The notes under the pieces were generated by a model. It did not search any database, was not told the origin of the DNA, and saw only the letters and a list, made by a program, of their open reading frames with translations. A stretch of DNA of 64,000 nt from Nocardioides marmoriginsengisoli (GTDB lineage Bacteria > Actinomycetota > Actinomycetes > Propionibacteriales > Nocardioidaceae): assembly GCF_003725695.1 (NCBI RefSeq), contig NZ_RJSE01000009.1, positions 1 through 64,000 on the forward strand. The letters run 5' to 3'. Position 1 is the first letter of the stretch. Each line of letters begins with the position of its first letter. Shown one piece after another: positions 33,529-41,398 of this stretch. The position numbers and the translations under genes are program-made.

Positions 33529-33593
33529 TCTACCCGACCACTCCGACTCTCGCAAGGGGTTCGGCCCGATTCGGCGACCCCGAACGTTCCCGG

Positions 33594-33599
33594 TATGCT
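33594..33599 (+). promoter_or_regulatory. -10 element of tRNA-Phe
   Basis: TATGCT lies 11 bases before tRNA-Phe, the same hexamer as in the tRNA-Glu promoter. The -35 region (TTCGGC at 33570) is weak. Confidence 0.4.
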
Positions 33600-33610
33600 T
33601 CTGCGCTGTT

Positions 33611-33687
33611 GGCCAGGTAGCTCAGTTGGTACGAGCGTCCGACTGAAAATCGGAAGGTCGGCGGTTCGACCCCGCCCCTGGCCACCA
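33611..33687 (+). tRNA. tRNA-Phe (anticodon GAA), CCA encoded
   Basis: The acceptor GGCCAGG pairs with CCTGGCC, and the anticodon stem CCGA/TCGG encloses CTGAAAA with anticodon GAA. Unlike the other tRNAs in the window, the CCA end is encoded in the DNA (33685-33687). Confidence 0.97.
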
Positions 33688-33709
33688 CCCGCAGGTCGCT
33701 GACCTGCAT

Positions 33710-33744
33710 GAAGACCCCCGCCGCTAATTTCGGCGGGGGTCTTC
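33710..33744 (+). terminator. Rho-independent terminator of tRNA-Phe
   Basis: A 14-bp perfect stem, gaagacccccgccg and cggcgggggtcttc, has a 7-base loop CTAATTT, and TCTTCT lies at the 3' edge. Confidence 0.9.
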
Positions 33745-33809
33745 TGCGTCGTGCGGGCCTCGTCGGAAGGGGCGACCTGGTGCGGTGTCGCCCCTCGATC
33801 GCGGCCTCC

Positions 33810-33883
33810 AACTCGGAACAACCGCGTCGTTATTCCGAGTTAGACACTCTAAGTCGGAATAACGAGTACGATATTCCGACTTA
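33810..33883. promoter_or_regulatory. Operator array of four half-sites before the Fic gene
   Basis: Half-sites are AACTCGGAA (33810-33818), TTATTCCGAGTTA (33830-33842), TAAGTCGGAATAA (33850-33862) and ATTCCGACTTA (33873-33883). The second and third form a 13-bp palindrome with one mismatch; the third and fourth form a perfect 11-bp palindrome. The block is much richer in A+T than its surroundings and runs into the ribosome site. Confidence 0.75.
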
Positions 33884-33892
33884 GGAGGACGC

Positions 33893-35119
33893 ATGGCGCC
33901 CAGCAGGCCCCCGGACGGCACCTCGGTCGCGATCGCCGCGCACCGCCGTACCGTCGAGCCGTGGCGGCAGACCGTCCGGGGCGGTACCCGGGAGGACCGG
34001 ATGCTCCGGGAGGTCACCGTCTGGTTGCCACCCGAGATCGCCGACATCGAGCCGAGCGTTCCCGCCGCAGTGGCCGCGGACATGGACGACGCCCTGCGCG
34101 AGATCGCAGCTCTGGACGAGACCCATGGCGAGCACCTGGGGTCCCTCTCCACTCTCCTGCTGCGGGCCGAATCGGTCGCCTCCTCGAAGATCGAGCACGT
34201 CGAGGCCTCCGTCGACGACTACGCCCGCGCGCTGCACGGCATCACGTCGAACGCTTCTGCCACCTCGATGGTCGCCTCGACCCGCGCTCTGGGCGACCTG
34301 ATCGAGTCCGTCCAGGACGGTGCACCGATCGACCTGGCCGACCTGCTCCGGGCGCACGCAGTCCTGATGGCCGAGGATCCGCGCGAGCGGGCCTACGCAG
34401 GCAGGGTCCGCGACCTGCAGAACTGGATCGAGGGATCGGACCACTCGCCCCGGAACGCCTCCTACGTTCCGCCACCGGCACGAACGGTCGTCGCGTACCT
34501 GGACGACCTGCTCCGATTCGCCAATCGCACCGACATCGGCGTCCTCACCCAGGCGGCGATCACCCACGCCCAGTTCGAGTCGATCCACCCCTTCACCGAC
34601 GGCAACGGACGGATCGGTCGCGCCTTGATCAACACGGTGCTGCGCAAACGCGCCACGACCAGGAGGGTCGTCGTCCCGCTGGCGTCCGCAATCGTCGCGC
34701 GGCGGCAGTCGTACTTCGACGCCCTCGGCGCCTACCGCGACGGCGACGCCGGTCCGATCATCGAGTCCTTCGCGACGGGGTCCCGGATCGCGGCACAGGA
34801 GTCCCGGGCCACTGCGAGCCGCCTGGCGGTGATGCCCGAGGAGTGGCGCACCTCCGCCGGTCGCCCGAGACGCGGCAGCGCTGCTGCGAAGATCCTCGAC
34901 GGCCTGCTGGACAACCCGGTCTTCTCGGCCGACGAGGCCGCGGAGCGCGCGGGAGGAGCGACGTCCAGCGTGTACGCCGCGATCCGCACCCTGCACGAGT
35001 CGGGAGTGATCCGACCGCTCACGACCCGGACCCGCAACCAGATCTGGGTTGCCGCAGCGCTCGCCGACGAGCTGGACGACCTGGGCACCCGGATCGCTGC
35101 ACGCGCCCGCACCCGGTAG
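33893..35119 (+). CDS. Fic-domain protein (AMPylase) with C-terminal winged helix
   Basis: A 408-residue protein. The Fic_N region (about 40-110) carries SSKIEH, which resembles the inhibitory SxxxE(G/N) motif except for the final H. The Fic core has the intact HPFTDGNGRIGR (232-243) needed to transfer AMP to hydroxyl side chains. The C-terminal 60 residues look like a winged helix (FSADEAAERAGGATSSVYAAIRTLHESGVI). AGGAGG precedes ATG 33893. The DNA-binding end and the operator array suggest self-regulation. The target protein is unknown. Confidence 0.9.
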   Translation: MAPSRPPDGTSVAIAAHRRTVEPWRQTVRGGTREDRMLREVTVWLPPEIADIEPSVPAAVAADMDDALREIAALDETHGEHLGSLSTLLLRAESVASSKIEHVEASVDDYARALHGITSNASATSMVASTRALGDLIESVQDGAPIDLADLLRAHAVLMAEDPRERAYAGRVRDLQNWIEGSDHSPRNASYVPPPARTVVAYLDDLLRFANRTDIGVLTQAAITHAQFESIHPFTDGNGRIGRALINTVLRKRATTRRVVVPLASAIVARRQSYFDALGAYRDGDAGPIIESFATGSRIAAQESRATASRLAVMPEEWRTSAGRPRRGSAAAKILDGLLDNPVFSADEAAERAGGATSSVYAAIRTLHESGVIRPLTTRTRNQIWVAAALADELDDLGTRIAARARTR

Positions 35120-35167
35120 GACCCGCAGCCGCTGCGCCGAAGCGCCGGACCAGCCCGGCAGGTCAGG

Positions 35168-37144
35168 TCAGCGAGCGATCCGCTTGCCGGCGCTCACGAC
35201 GACCACCGCCGGCCACCCCGCCCGCTTCGCGGTCACCCGTACGGTGAGGGTCCTGCCCTTGTCCTTCTTGGTGACGACGTACCCGTACCGGGTCGCCCCG
35301 GCGATCAGCTTGCCGTTGCGGTACCACCGCACCGTGAAGGTGTGCCCGTACGCCGACCAGCCGCCCTTGCTCGCGACGAGCCGGCTGCCCTTCCTGGCCT
35401 TGCCGGTGATCGTCGGCCGGGAGGTGCTGAAGGCCGGGACCCGGCGCGCGACCGAGCCCGTGGTCACCGAGACGTACCCGGTGAGAGCCCGGGTGGTTCG
35501 CACGACGAGCTGACGTCCGGCATCGGCCCTGACCTGCGTATACGCCGGCCCGGTCGCCCCCGCGATCGCCGCATTGTCGCGGTACCACTGCCAGGTCGTC
35601 GCCGACGCCGGGACGGTCGCCGCGACGCTGGCGGTGAGCTTCTTCCCGACGCCGTTCGTTCCCGCGACCACGGGGTTGCCGCCACCGGTGAACGCGCCGG
35701 GGAGGACCGTGCCGACATCGGCCTGCCGCGAGCTCGGCACCAGGTCGGCTCCGCTGACGTTGACCAGCAGGTGCAGGTCCTTGCCGAGGTCCGCGGGCAA
35801 CGGCGTGAAGTCCTGCGACGTCCCGGCGACGACCGAGCCCGGCCCGGTCCCGTAGCGCCACTCGTACGTCGTGGTCGCCGGCGCCGGCACCCACGATCCG
35901 GCCCCCGCCGTCAGGGTGCGGCCGACCTGCACCGGACCGGCCGGGAGGATCGAGGCGGTCGCGACCGTCGGCTGGTCGTCCTGCACCCGCCAGGAGGTGA
36001 TCGGGTTGCTGCCCGACCCGAGCTGCGCGAAGTTCTGCTGGCCGGCGCCGTACACCTTGCCGTCGACGGTGCGCATCAGCTGGGTGGTGGCCCCGGCACC
36101 GATCTCGCTGACGACGAGCCCGGCGCTGCCGGCGACGAGCGCGGGGCTGGTGGCGTCGCTGAAGTCCGGCTGCCGGCCGAGGACGTACACCGCGCCGGCA
36201 CTGGTCAGCGCCGTCGTCGAGTCGCCGCCCTCGCCGGCGATCCCCGTCCACACGCCGGGAGCCTGGACCGGCGTCGAGCTGGCCGCCTTCGGGTCGCCGT
36301 TGCCGAGCTGGCCGTGGGCATCGCTGCCGACGCCGTAGAGCGCCCCCGTCGAGGTCAACCAGGAGGTGTGGCCGTAGCCGGCGACCGCGGCGACCACGCC
36401 GGCGGTCGTGTCGAGCCGCACCCAGGTCGTCGCATCGACCCAGTCGCCTCCCAGGCGGCTGGTGATGTTGGAACCGATGCCGTACAACCGGCCGGTGTCG
36501 GTGACCACCAGCACGTCCCCGGTGCCGGCGACCACGCTGGTCGGCGTACCGGCGCCGGCGGGGAGGGACGGCGAGAACAGCTGCAGGGCCGTGGCGGCTG
36601 CCGGACCGCCGTCGCGCGCGCCGGTCTCGTACAGCAGTCCGTCGGCACCCAGGGCGATCGTATGGCCGCCTACTCCGGAGGAGTCGGCGGTCGCGACGTC
36701 GACGATCGCGGGCGGTGCCACCACGGACGGCGACCAGGTGAAGGCGGTCAGGGTGCTCTTCGCTCCGGTCCCGGTCAGCTGGCCGGCGTCGTTGCGGCCG
36801 GCGCCGTAGACGACACCGTTGTCCCCGAGGACGACGGTGACGTCGCCCCCGACGTCGACCTTCGTCCCGCTGACTCCCGCCGGCAACGGTGCTGCCACCG
36901 GGTCGTCGACCGACGACTCGGCAGCGACGCCGTCGCCCAGGGCACCGTCCTTCTGGAACCCGCTCGCCCAGACCCCGCCGTTGGCGTCCAGGAACGCCGC
37001 GTGCGAGAAGTTCGCCGCCAGCGTCTTCGCGGCGGCTCGGGGTGTCACGAAGTCGAGCGGTACGGCGACCGCCGGCACGGGTGCGACCAGCCCGGCCCCC
37101 AGCGCAATCACGGCAGCGGAGCAGAGCAGAGCGCGCTTGGTCAT
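35168..37144 (-). CDS. Secreted RCC1-repeat protein
   Basis: A 658-residue exported protein. A signal peptide (MTKRALLCSAAVIALGAGLV, cleavage near AVA) is followed by about six RCC1-type blades (motifs VYGAGRNDAGQL, LYGIGSNITSRLGG, LYGVGSDAHGQLGNGD, VYGAGQQNFAQLGSG), forming a beta-propeller to about residue 385. Three Ig-like actinobacterial repeats follow (VGRTLTAGAGSW, VGKKLTASV, KGSRLVASKGGWSAYG). No catalytic motif is seen; a surface-binding or structural role is likely. It converges on the Fic gene. Confidence 0.85.
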   Translation of the reverse strand: MTKRALLCSAAVIALGAGLVAPVPAVAVPLDFVTPRAAAKTLAANFSHAAFLDANGGVWASGFQKDGALGDGVAAESSVDDPVAAPLPAGVSGTKVDVGGDVTVVLGDNGVVYGAGRNDAGQLTGTGAKSTLTAFTWSPSVVAPPAIVDVATADSSGVGGHTIALGADGLLYETGARDGGPAAATALQLFSPSLPAGAGTPTSVVAGTGDVLVVTDTGRLYGIGSNITSRLGGDWVDATTWVRLDTTAGVVAAVAGYGHTSWLTSTGALYGVGSDAHGQLGNGDPKAASSTPVQAPGVWTGIAGEGGDSTTALTSAGAVYVLGRQPDFSDATSPALVAGSAGLVVSEIGAGATTQLMRTVDGKVYGAGQQNFAQLGSGSNPITSWRVQDDQPTVATASILPAGPVQVGRTLTAGAGSWVPAPATTTYEWRYGTGPGSVVAGTSQDFTPLPADLGKDLHLLVNVSGADLVPSSRQADVGTVLPGAFTGGGNPVVAGTNGVGKKLTASVAATVPASATTWQWYRDNAAIAGATGPAYTQVRADAGRQLVVRTTRALTGYVSVTTGSVARRVPAFSTSRPTITGKARKGSRLVASKGGWSAYGHTFTVRWYRNGKLIAGATRYGYVVTKKDKGRTLTVRVTAKRAGWPAVVVVSAGKRIAR

Positions 37145-37207
37145 GGAGCCAGGATCAGCGCCGGCTCAGCTCCTGACCACCGAAATGCACCAGAACAGGT
37201 GGTTTCC

Positions 37208-37816
37208 CTACCCCCGCCGGCCCGGAGCCAGCTCGGCGACGGCGAGCGCGCTCCGGGAGAGCTCGGCATCCACCCGGTCGCGGGCGACACCGGCGCGGAC
37301 CAGGTCGGCAGCCGACCGGACCAGGCCCGCGATCAGCAGGGTGCGGGTCCGGACGAGCGCACGATCCGCTCCGGCAGGGCCTTCGAGCAACGGCACCAGG
37401 GTGGCGTAGAGCTCGCGGTGCCGGGCGCCGATGTGCTCGCGCACCTCGTCGGGAAGGTCCTCGGAGGCCAGCGACGCCGAGACCAGCGCGGTGTGCTCGT
37501 CGTCCAGGATGAAGTCGAGCTGCACGACGAGCCAGCGATCGAGCCGGTCGGCAGCCGAGCCGTCCCCGGCGACGGCCGCGGCGCTCGCGTCGACCAACGG
37601 CACCATCGCCGCCTCGAACCAGCCCTGCACCAGGTGCGCCTTGGTCGGGAAGTACCGGTACAGCGAGGTCCGGCTGAGCCCGACCTCCTCGGCGATGTCG
37701 CGCAGCGAGACCTGCTGGTAGCCGCGGGCGTCGAAGAGCCGGCGCGCGGCGTCGATCACCGCGGCCTCCTGGTGGGCCACGTGCTCGGCGATCGTCGCAG
37801 CGCTGATCCGGGGCAT
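37208..37816 (-). CDS. TetR-family regulator of the ABC exporter
   Basis: A 202-residue TetR protein. The helix-turn-helix (about 28-55) has VSLRDIAEEVGLSRTSLYRYFPTKAHLVQGWF, followed by a helical ligand domain. It is the last gene of a three-gene unit, two bases after the ATPase stop. It probably binds the 33-bp palindrome at 39629 in front of the permease gene, controlling the exporter and itself. Confidence 0.88.
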   Translation of the reverse strand: MPRISAATIAEHVAHQEAAVIDAARRLFDARGYQQVSLRDIAEEVGLSRTSLYRYFPTKAHLVQGWFEAAMVPLVDASAAAVAGDGSAADRLDRWLVVQLDFILDDEHTALVSASLASEDLPDEVREHIGARHRELYATLVPLLEGPAGADRALVRTRTLLIAGLVRSAADLVRAGVARDRVDAELSRSALAVAELAPGRRG

Positions 37817-37818
37817 GG

Positions 37819-38490
37819 TCAGACCACGATAGAGGCCGGACGCTCCAACCGGATCTCGCGGTCGGCCCCGGCCGCGTCCGCGCCGTCGTGGGTGACCAGC
37901 AGGGTGGCCGTCCCCCACCGGCCAGCCTCCTCCAGGAGCAGGGCGTTGACCTCGGCGGCGCGCGCCGGGTCGAGGGCGGCGGTCGGCTCGTCGGCCAGCA
38001 GCACGGTCGGTTCCATCATCAGGGCCCGCGCCAGGGCGACCCGCTGGCGCTCGCCGCCGGAGAGCTCTCCCGGGCGCGCGTCGAGGCGGTCCTCGAGCCC
38101 GACCCTGGTGAGCAGCTCGACGACGCGGCCCCGCGCGGTCCGGTCGAGGCGGCCGTTGACGTGCGCCACCACCTCCACCTGCTGACGCGCGGTGAGCGAC
38201 GGCAAGAGGTTGGCCGCCTGGTAGACCACACCGATCGTGGTCCCGCGCAGCCGGGTCCGCGCGCGGTCCTTCAGGTCGGTGACGTCGACCCCGGCGACCG
38301 TGACGCGGCCCGCGGTCGGGCGCAGCAGCAGTCCGGCGACGGAGAGCAGCGTCGACTTCCCCGACCCGGACGGGCCGGTCAGGGCGACGGTCTCGCCGGC
38401 GGCGACCGCCAGGTCGACACCGTCGACGATGATCAGGTCCGTGCGACCGTCTCGGACGGTCACGGTGATGCCGTTGAGCTGGAGGGACAT
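37819..38490 (-). CDS. ABC transporter ATP-binding protein, MacB/LolD type
   Basis: A 223-residue ATPase with Walker A GPSGSGKST, signature LSGGERQRVALARA, and Walker B VLLADEPTAALDP. Its partner is the FtsX-like permease 13 bases upstream. An export role is usual for this subfamily; the cargo is unknown. Confidence 0.92.
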   Translation of the reverse strand: MSLQLNGITVTVRDGRTDLIIVDGVDLAVAAGETVALTGPSGSGKSTLLSVAGLLLRPTAGRVTVAGVDVTDLKDRARTRLRGTTIGVVYQAANLLPSLTARQQVEVVAHVNGRLDRTARGRVVELLTRVGLEDRLDARPGELSGGERQRVALARALMMEPTVLLADEPTAALDPARAAEVNALLLEEAGRWGTATLLVTHDGADAAGADREIRLERPASIVV

Positions 38491-38503
38491 GGTTCGGCTC
38501 CTC

Positions 38504-39607
38504 TCAGTCGACCTGGCGCAGGGCGCCGGCCGGGTCGACGCGGGTGATCCGTCGGACGGCGGCCAGGCAGCCGGCGAGTCCGAGGGTGAACAGCAGGGAG
38601 ACGGCGCCGAGGACCGGCATCAGCTCCAGCCGGAACGGGACGTCGGTGCCGCTGATCGCCAGTCCGAGCAGCCAGGCCAGCGCGGCGCCGGTGGCGGTGG
38701 CCGCGACCAGCACCACCGCCATCTGGCCGAGCGCGTCCCGGACGACGTACGACGTCGACGCACCGATCGCCTTCAGCAGGGCGATCTGCCGGGTGCGCTG
38801 CACGGTCCAGACGGTGAAGAACGCGCCGACCACCAGCGCCGAGATGACCAGCAGGAACCCTCGGATCAGGCTCATCGTCTGGGTCTCGCCCGAGTAGCCC
38901 GGCGACCCGGCGTACGCCTCGGTCTTGGTCAGCGTCTCGGTGCCGGCGGCGCGGTCCACCCGGGCGACCGTGGCGGCCGGCACCTCCTCGCCGCCCTCGT
39001 TGCGCAGGGCCACCGCGGAGAACCGCCCGCGGGCGCTGTCGCCGTAGAAGACCTGCTGCCAGGTGGTGAGCTGGGTGAACGCGATGTCGACGTGGCCGTA
39101 GGAGCCGGCGTAGGTGAAGCCGAGCACCGGGAGCCGGATGTCGCTGCCGGCCACCACCAGCTCGTCCCCGACCTCGATGCCCTCCTCCTTGAGCTCGTGG
39201 CTGAGCACCAGACCGGGCGGACCAGCGAGCGCGTCACGGGCCTCGGGTCGGGTCGCCAGGAAGCTGCCTTCGTCGACACCGAGGAGGGCGATGCTCACGG
39301 TCTTGCCGCGCGGGTCCTTGGCGTTCGCGAACGAGACGCCGATCGGCGAGGCCTCGACGCCGTCGACCGCACGCCACGGGGCGAGGTTCTCCTCGGTGAG
39401 CACCGAGCGACTGAAGGTTCCGCCCGAGGACGGCTCCATCGCCAGCTGGGTCAACGGCAGCTGGCGCAGCCCGGAGATCCCGTCGTCGACGAGTCCGGCG
39501 GCCAGCCCGGTCAGCAGGGTCGTCATGAACGCGACCAACGCGATCACCAGCCCGACCAGCGCGAACCTTCCTCGTGCGGCCCGGAGGTCTCGCAGAGCGA
39601 CGTACAT
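38504..39607 (-). CDS. ABC transporter permease, FtsX family
   Basis: A 367-residue permease in MacB layout: an N-terminal helix (about 15-38), an extracellular domain (about 40-240), and three C-terminal helices with the FtsX motif VQRTRQIALLKAIGASTSYVV. Only one FtsX block is present, so it should act as a homodimer. It is the first gene of the TetR-controlled unit. Confidence 0.9.
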   Translation of the reverse strand: MYVALRDLRAARGRFALVGLVIALVAFMTTLLTGLAAGLVDDGISGLRQLPLTQLAMEPSSGGTFSRSVLTEENLAPWRAVDGVEASPIGVSFANAKDPRGKTVSIALLGVDEGSFLATRPEARDALAGPPGLVLSHELKEEGIEVGDELVVAGSDIRLPVLGFTYAGSYGHVDIAFTQLTTWQQVFYGDSARGRFSAVALRNEGGEEVPAATVARVDRAAGTETLTKTEAYAGSPGYSGETQTMSLIRGFLLVISALVVGAFFTVWTVQRTRQIALLKAIGASTSYVVRDALGQMAVVLVAATATGAALAWLLGLAISGTDVPFRLELMPVLGAVSLLFTLGLAGCLAAVRRITRVDPAGALRQVD

Positions 39608-39628
39608 CGGTGTCCCCTCATTGTTGTC

Positions 39629-39661
39629 GACACTGTGTCGCCATCATAGCGACACAGTGTC
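39629..39661. promoter_or_regulatory. Palindromic operator of the ABC exporter/TetR operon
   Basis: A perfect 12-bp inverted repeat, GACACTGTGTCG (39629-39640) and CGACACAGTGTC (39650-39661), has a 9-base spacer. It lies 21 bases before the permease ATG. Length and symmetry are typical of TetR sites. Confidence 0.82.
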
Positions 39662-39677
39662 AGCAACCCAAGGCGAC

Positions 39678-40919
39678 TCAGAGCAGGCGACTGCGCCCCT
39701 CCAGCGCCGCACGTTCGGCGTCGTTCCGGGTCAGCTCGATGGCACGGCGATACGCACGCGCCGCCCCGTCGGCGTCACCGGCCCGGCGCAGCAGCTCGGC
39801 CCGGGTCGCGTGCAACGGCTGGTAGCGGTCGAGCCGCTCGTCGACCTCCAGGGTGTCCAGCAGGGCCAGGCCGACGTGCGGGCCGTCGGCGTAGGCCAGC
39901 GCGGCCGCCCGGTTGATCGTCACCACGGGCGAGGGCGCCAACCGCGACAGCTCGCCGTACAGCGCGGCCACCTGCGGCCAGTCGGTGGCGTCCCAGTGCG
40001 GTGCGGTGGCGTGCAGCGCGGCGATGGCCGCCTGCACCTGGAACGGACCCGGAGACCTCAGCGCCAGAGCGCGGTCGAGGACCGCCGTCCCCTCGGCGAT
40101 CGCGTCCGGATCCCAGCGCCCCCGGTCCTGGTCCTCCAGCGACACCGGACGGCCCTGGGCATCCGTGCGCGCCGGCCGGCGGGCGTCGGTGAGCAGCAGC
40201 AGCGCCAGCAGTCCCAGCGCCTCGGGATCCACCGGCAGGAGCGCGACGACCAGGCGCCCCAGCCGGACGGCCTCACCGCAGAGGTCGGCCCGGACCAGGC
40301 GGTCGCCCTGGGTGGCCACGTGGCCCTCGGTGTAGACGAGGTACAGCACGTGCAGGACGCCGTGCAGGCGGTCCGGGAGCTCCTCGGCGTCCGGCACCCG
40401 GTAGGGGATCCGGGCGGACTTGATCTTCTTCTTCGCCCGAACCAGCCGCTGGTACATCGTGGTCTCGGTGGTCAGCAGCCCGCGCGCCACCTCGGCGACC
40501 TCCAGGCCGCCCACCACCCGGAGGGTGAGCGCGACCCGGGCCTCGAGGGCCAGCGCGGGGTGGCAGCAGGTGAAGAGCAGCCGGAGGCGGTCGTCGTCCA
40601 GACCGCTCCGGTCGGGCGGCTCCACCTCGGGCGGGGCGTCATCTCTCATCAGGGTCTCCAGGCGATCGAGCGCAGCCGAGCGGGTGGCCTCGCGGCGCAG
40701 CCGGTCGATGGCCCGGCGGCGGGCGACCGTGGTCAGCCAGCCCCCGGGCCGCGCCGGTACGCCGCGCGCCGGCCACTCGGCCACCGCGGCGGCGAAGGCA
40801 TCGGCCACGGCCTCCTCGGCGAGCCCGACGTCCCCGCCGAGCTGGCCGGCGAGCGTCGCGAGGAGTGTCGTCCACTCCTCGCGATACGCCCGCTCGACGG
40901 CCTCGTCGGCCTCGGTCAA
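39678..40919 (-). CDS. ECF42-type sigma factor with C-terminal helical extension
   Basis: A 413-residue RNA polymerase sigma factor. Sigma-2 (about 10-75) includes AEEAVADAFAAAVAEW and GWLTTVARRRAIDRLRR; sigma-4 (about 115-165) follows the FTCCHPAL segment. A C-terminal TPR-like extension (about 185-413) is the hallmark of the ECF42 group, which works without an anti-sigma factor. ECF42 genes are typically joined to DGPF/YciI proteins, as here: the TTG start overlaps the stop of the DGPF gene (TTGA). Confidence 0.9.
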   Translation of the reverse strand: MTEADEAVERAYREEWTTLLATLAGQLGGDVGLAEEAVADAFAAAVAEWPARGVPARPGGWLTTVARRRAIDRLRREATRSAALDRLETLMRDDAPPEVEPPDRSGLDDDRLRLLFTCCHPALALEARVALTLRVVGGLEVAEVARGLLTTETTMYQRLVRAKKKIKSARIPYRVPDAEELPDRLHGVLHVLYLVYTEGHVATQGDRLVRADLCGEAVRLGRLVVALLPVDPEALGLLALLLLTDARRPARTDAQGRPVSLEDQDRGRWDPDAIAEGTAVLDRALALRSPGPFQVQAAIAALHATAPHWDATDWPQVAALYGELSRLAPSPVVTINRAAALAYADGPHVGLALLDTLEVDERLDRYQPLHATRAELLRRAGDADGAARAYRRAIELTRNDAERAALEGRSRLL

Positions 40920-41275
40920 GCGTCCTGCTCGTGGCTCGACAGCGGCCGGACCTCGACCGACCCGTACGTCGCGTTGGGCATCTTCTTGGCCCAGCCGAGG
41001 GCGGCGTCGAGATCAGCTACATCGATGATGATGTAGCTGAAGAACGACTCCTTGGTCTCGGCGAAGGGACCGTCCGAGACCAGCGCCTCGTCGTTCCGGA
41101 TCCGGACGGTGGTCGCGGTCGCCTCGGTGTCGAGGCCGTGCGCAGCCACCATCGAGCCGGCCTGGGCGAGCTCGCCCATCACCTCGCCCCAGGAGGCCAT
41201 CTCGGCGTCGAACTCGGGGGTCCCCTCGGCCGGGCCGGTCTCGGGTTCGTGGCGGAGCAGCAGCATGTACTTCAT
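40916..41275 (-). CDS. DGPF/YciI-family protein
   Basis: A 119-residue protein of the YCII-related fold. The start MKYMLLLRH and the diagnostic block SDGPFAETKESFFSYIIIDV are present. These proteins accompany ECF42 sigma factors and are thought to modulate or report for them; no reaction is established. The start is ATG 41275 with a GAGGAGG site upstream; an upstream ATG at 41293 is less well placed. Confidence 0.9.
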   Translation of the reverse strand: MKYMLLLRHEPETGPAEGTPEFDAEMASWGEVMGELAQAGSMVAAHGLDTEATATTVRIRNDEALVSDGPFAETKESFFSYIIIDVADLDAALGWAKKMPNATYGSVEVRPLSSHEQDA

Positions 41276-41355
41276 CGGAGCCTCCTCAGGCATCGGTTGG
41301 TGTACGGAATCGCCGTACACCCAGACGTCGCGCTGATCGGCCCCATTCGACACCT

Positions 41356-41390
41356 CCGGCCGAGAATCCTCAAAAAAGATTCTCGACCGG
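41356..41390. terminator. Hairpin between the S15-like hydrolase and DGPF genes
   Basis: A 13-bp stem with one mismatch, ccggccgagaatc (41356-41368) and gattctcgaccgg (41378-41390), has a 9-base loop containing A6 on the plus strand. It is nine bases past the hydrolase stop and can end that minus-strand transcript. It is also close enough upstream of the DGPF/ECF unit to be a regulatory site. Confidence 0.6.
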
Positions 41391-41398
41391 CCCCGAGA

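Noticed and set aside
33485-33610. KstR-like box at the CYP51 operon
   Set aside because: The palindrome there is TGGACA-based and lacks AACNNGTT, so the two steroid-related clusters appear to use different regulators.
35342-38185. A 947-codon plus-strand open frame
   Set aside because: It is antisense to the RCC1-repeat protein, TetR and ABC ATPase; no recognisable domain.
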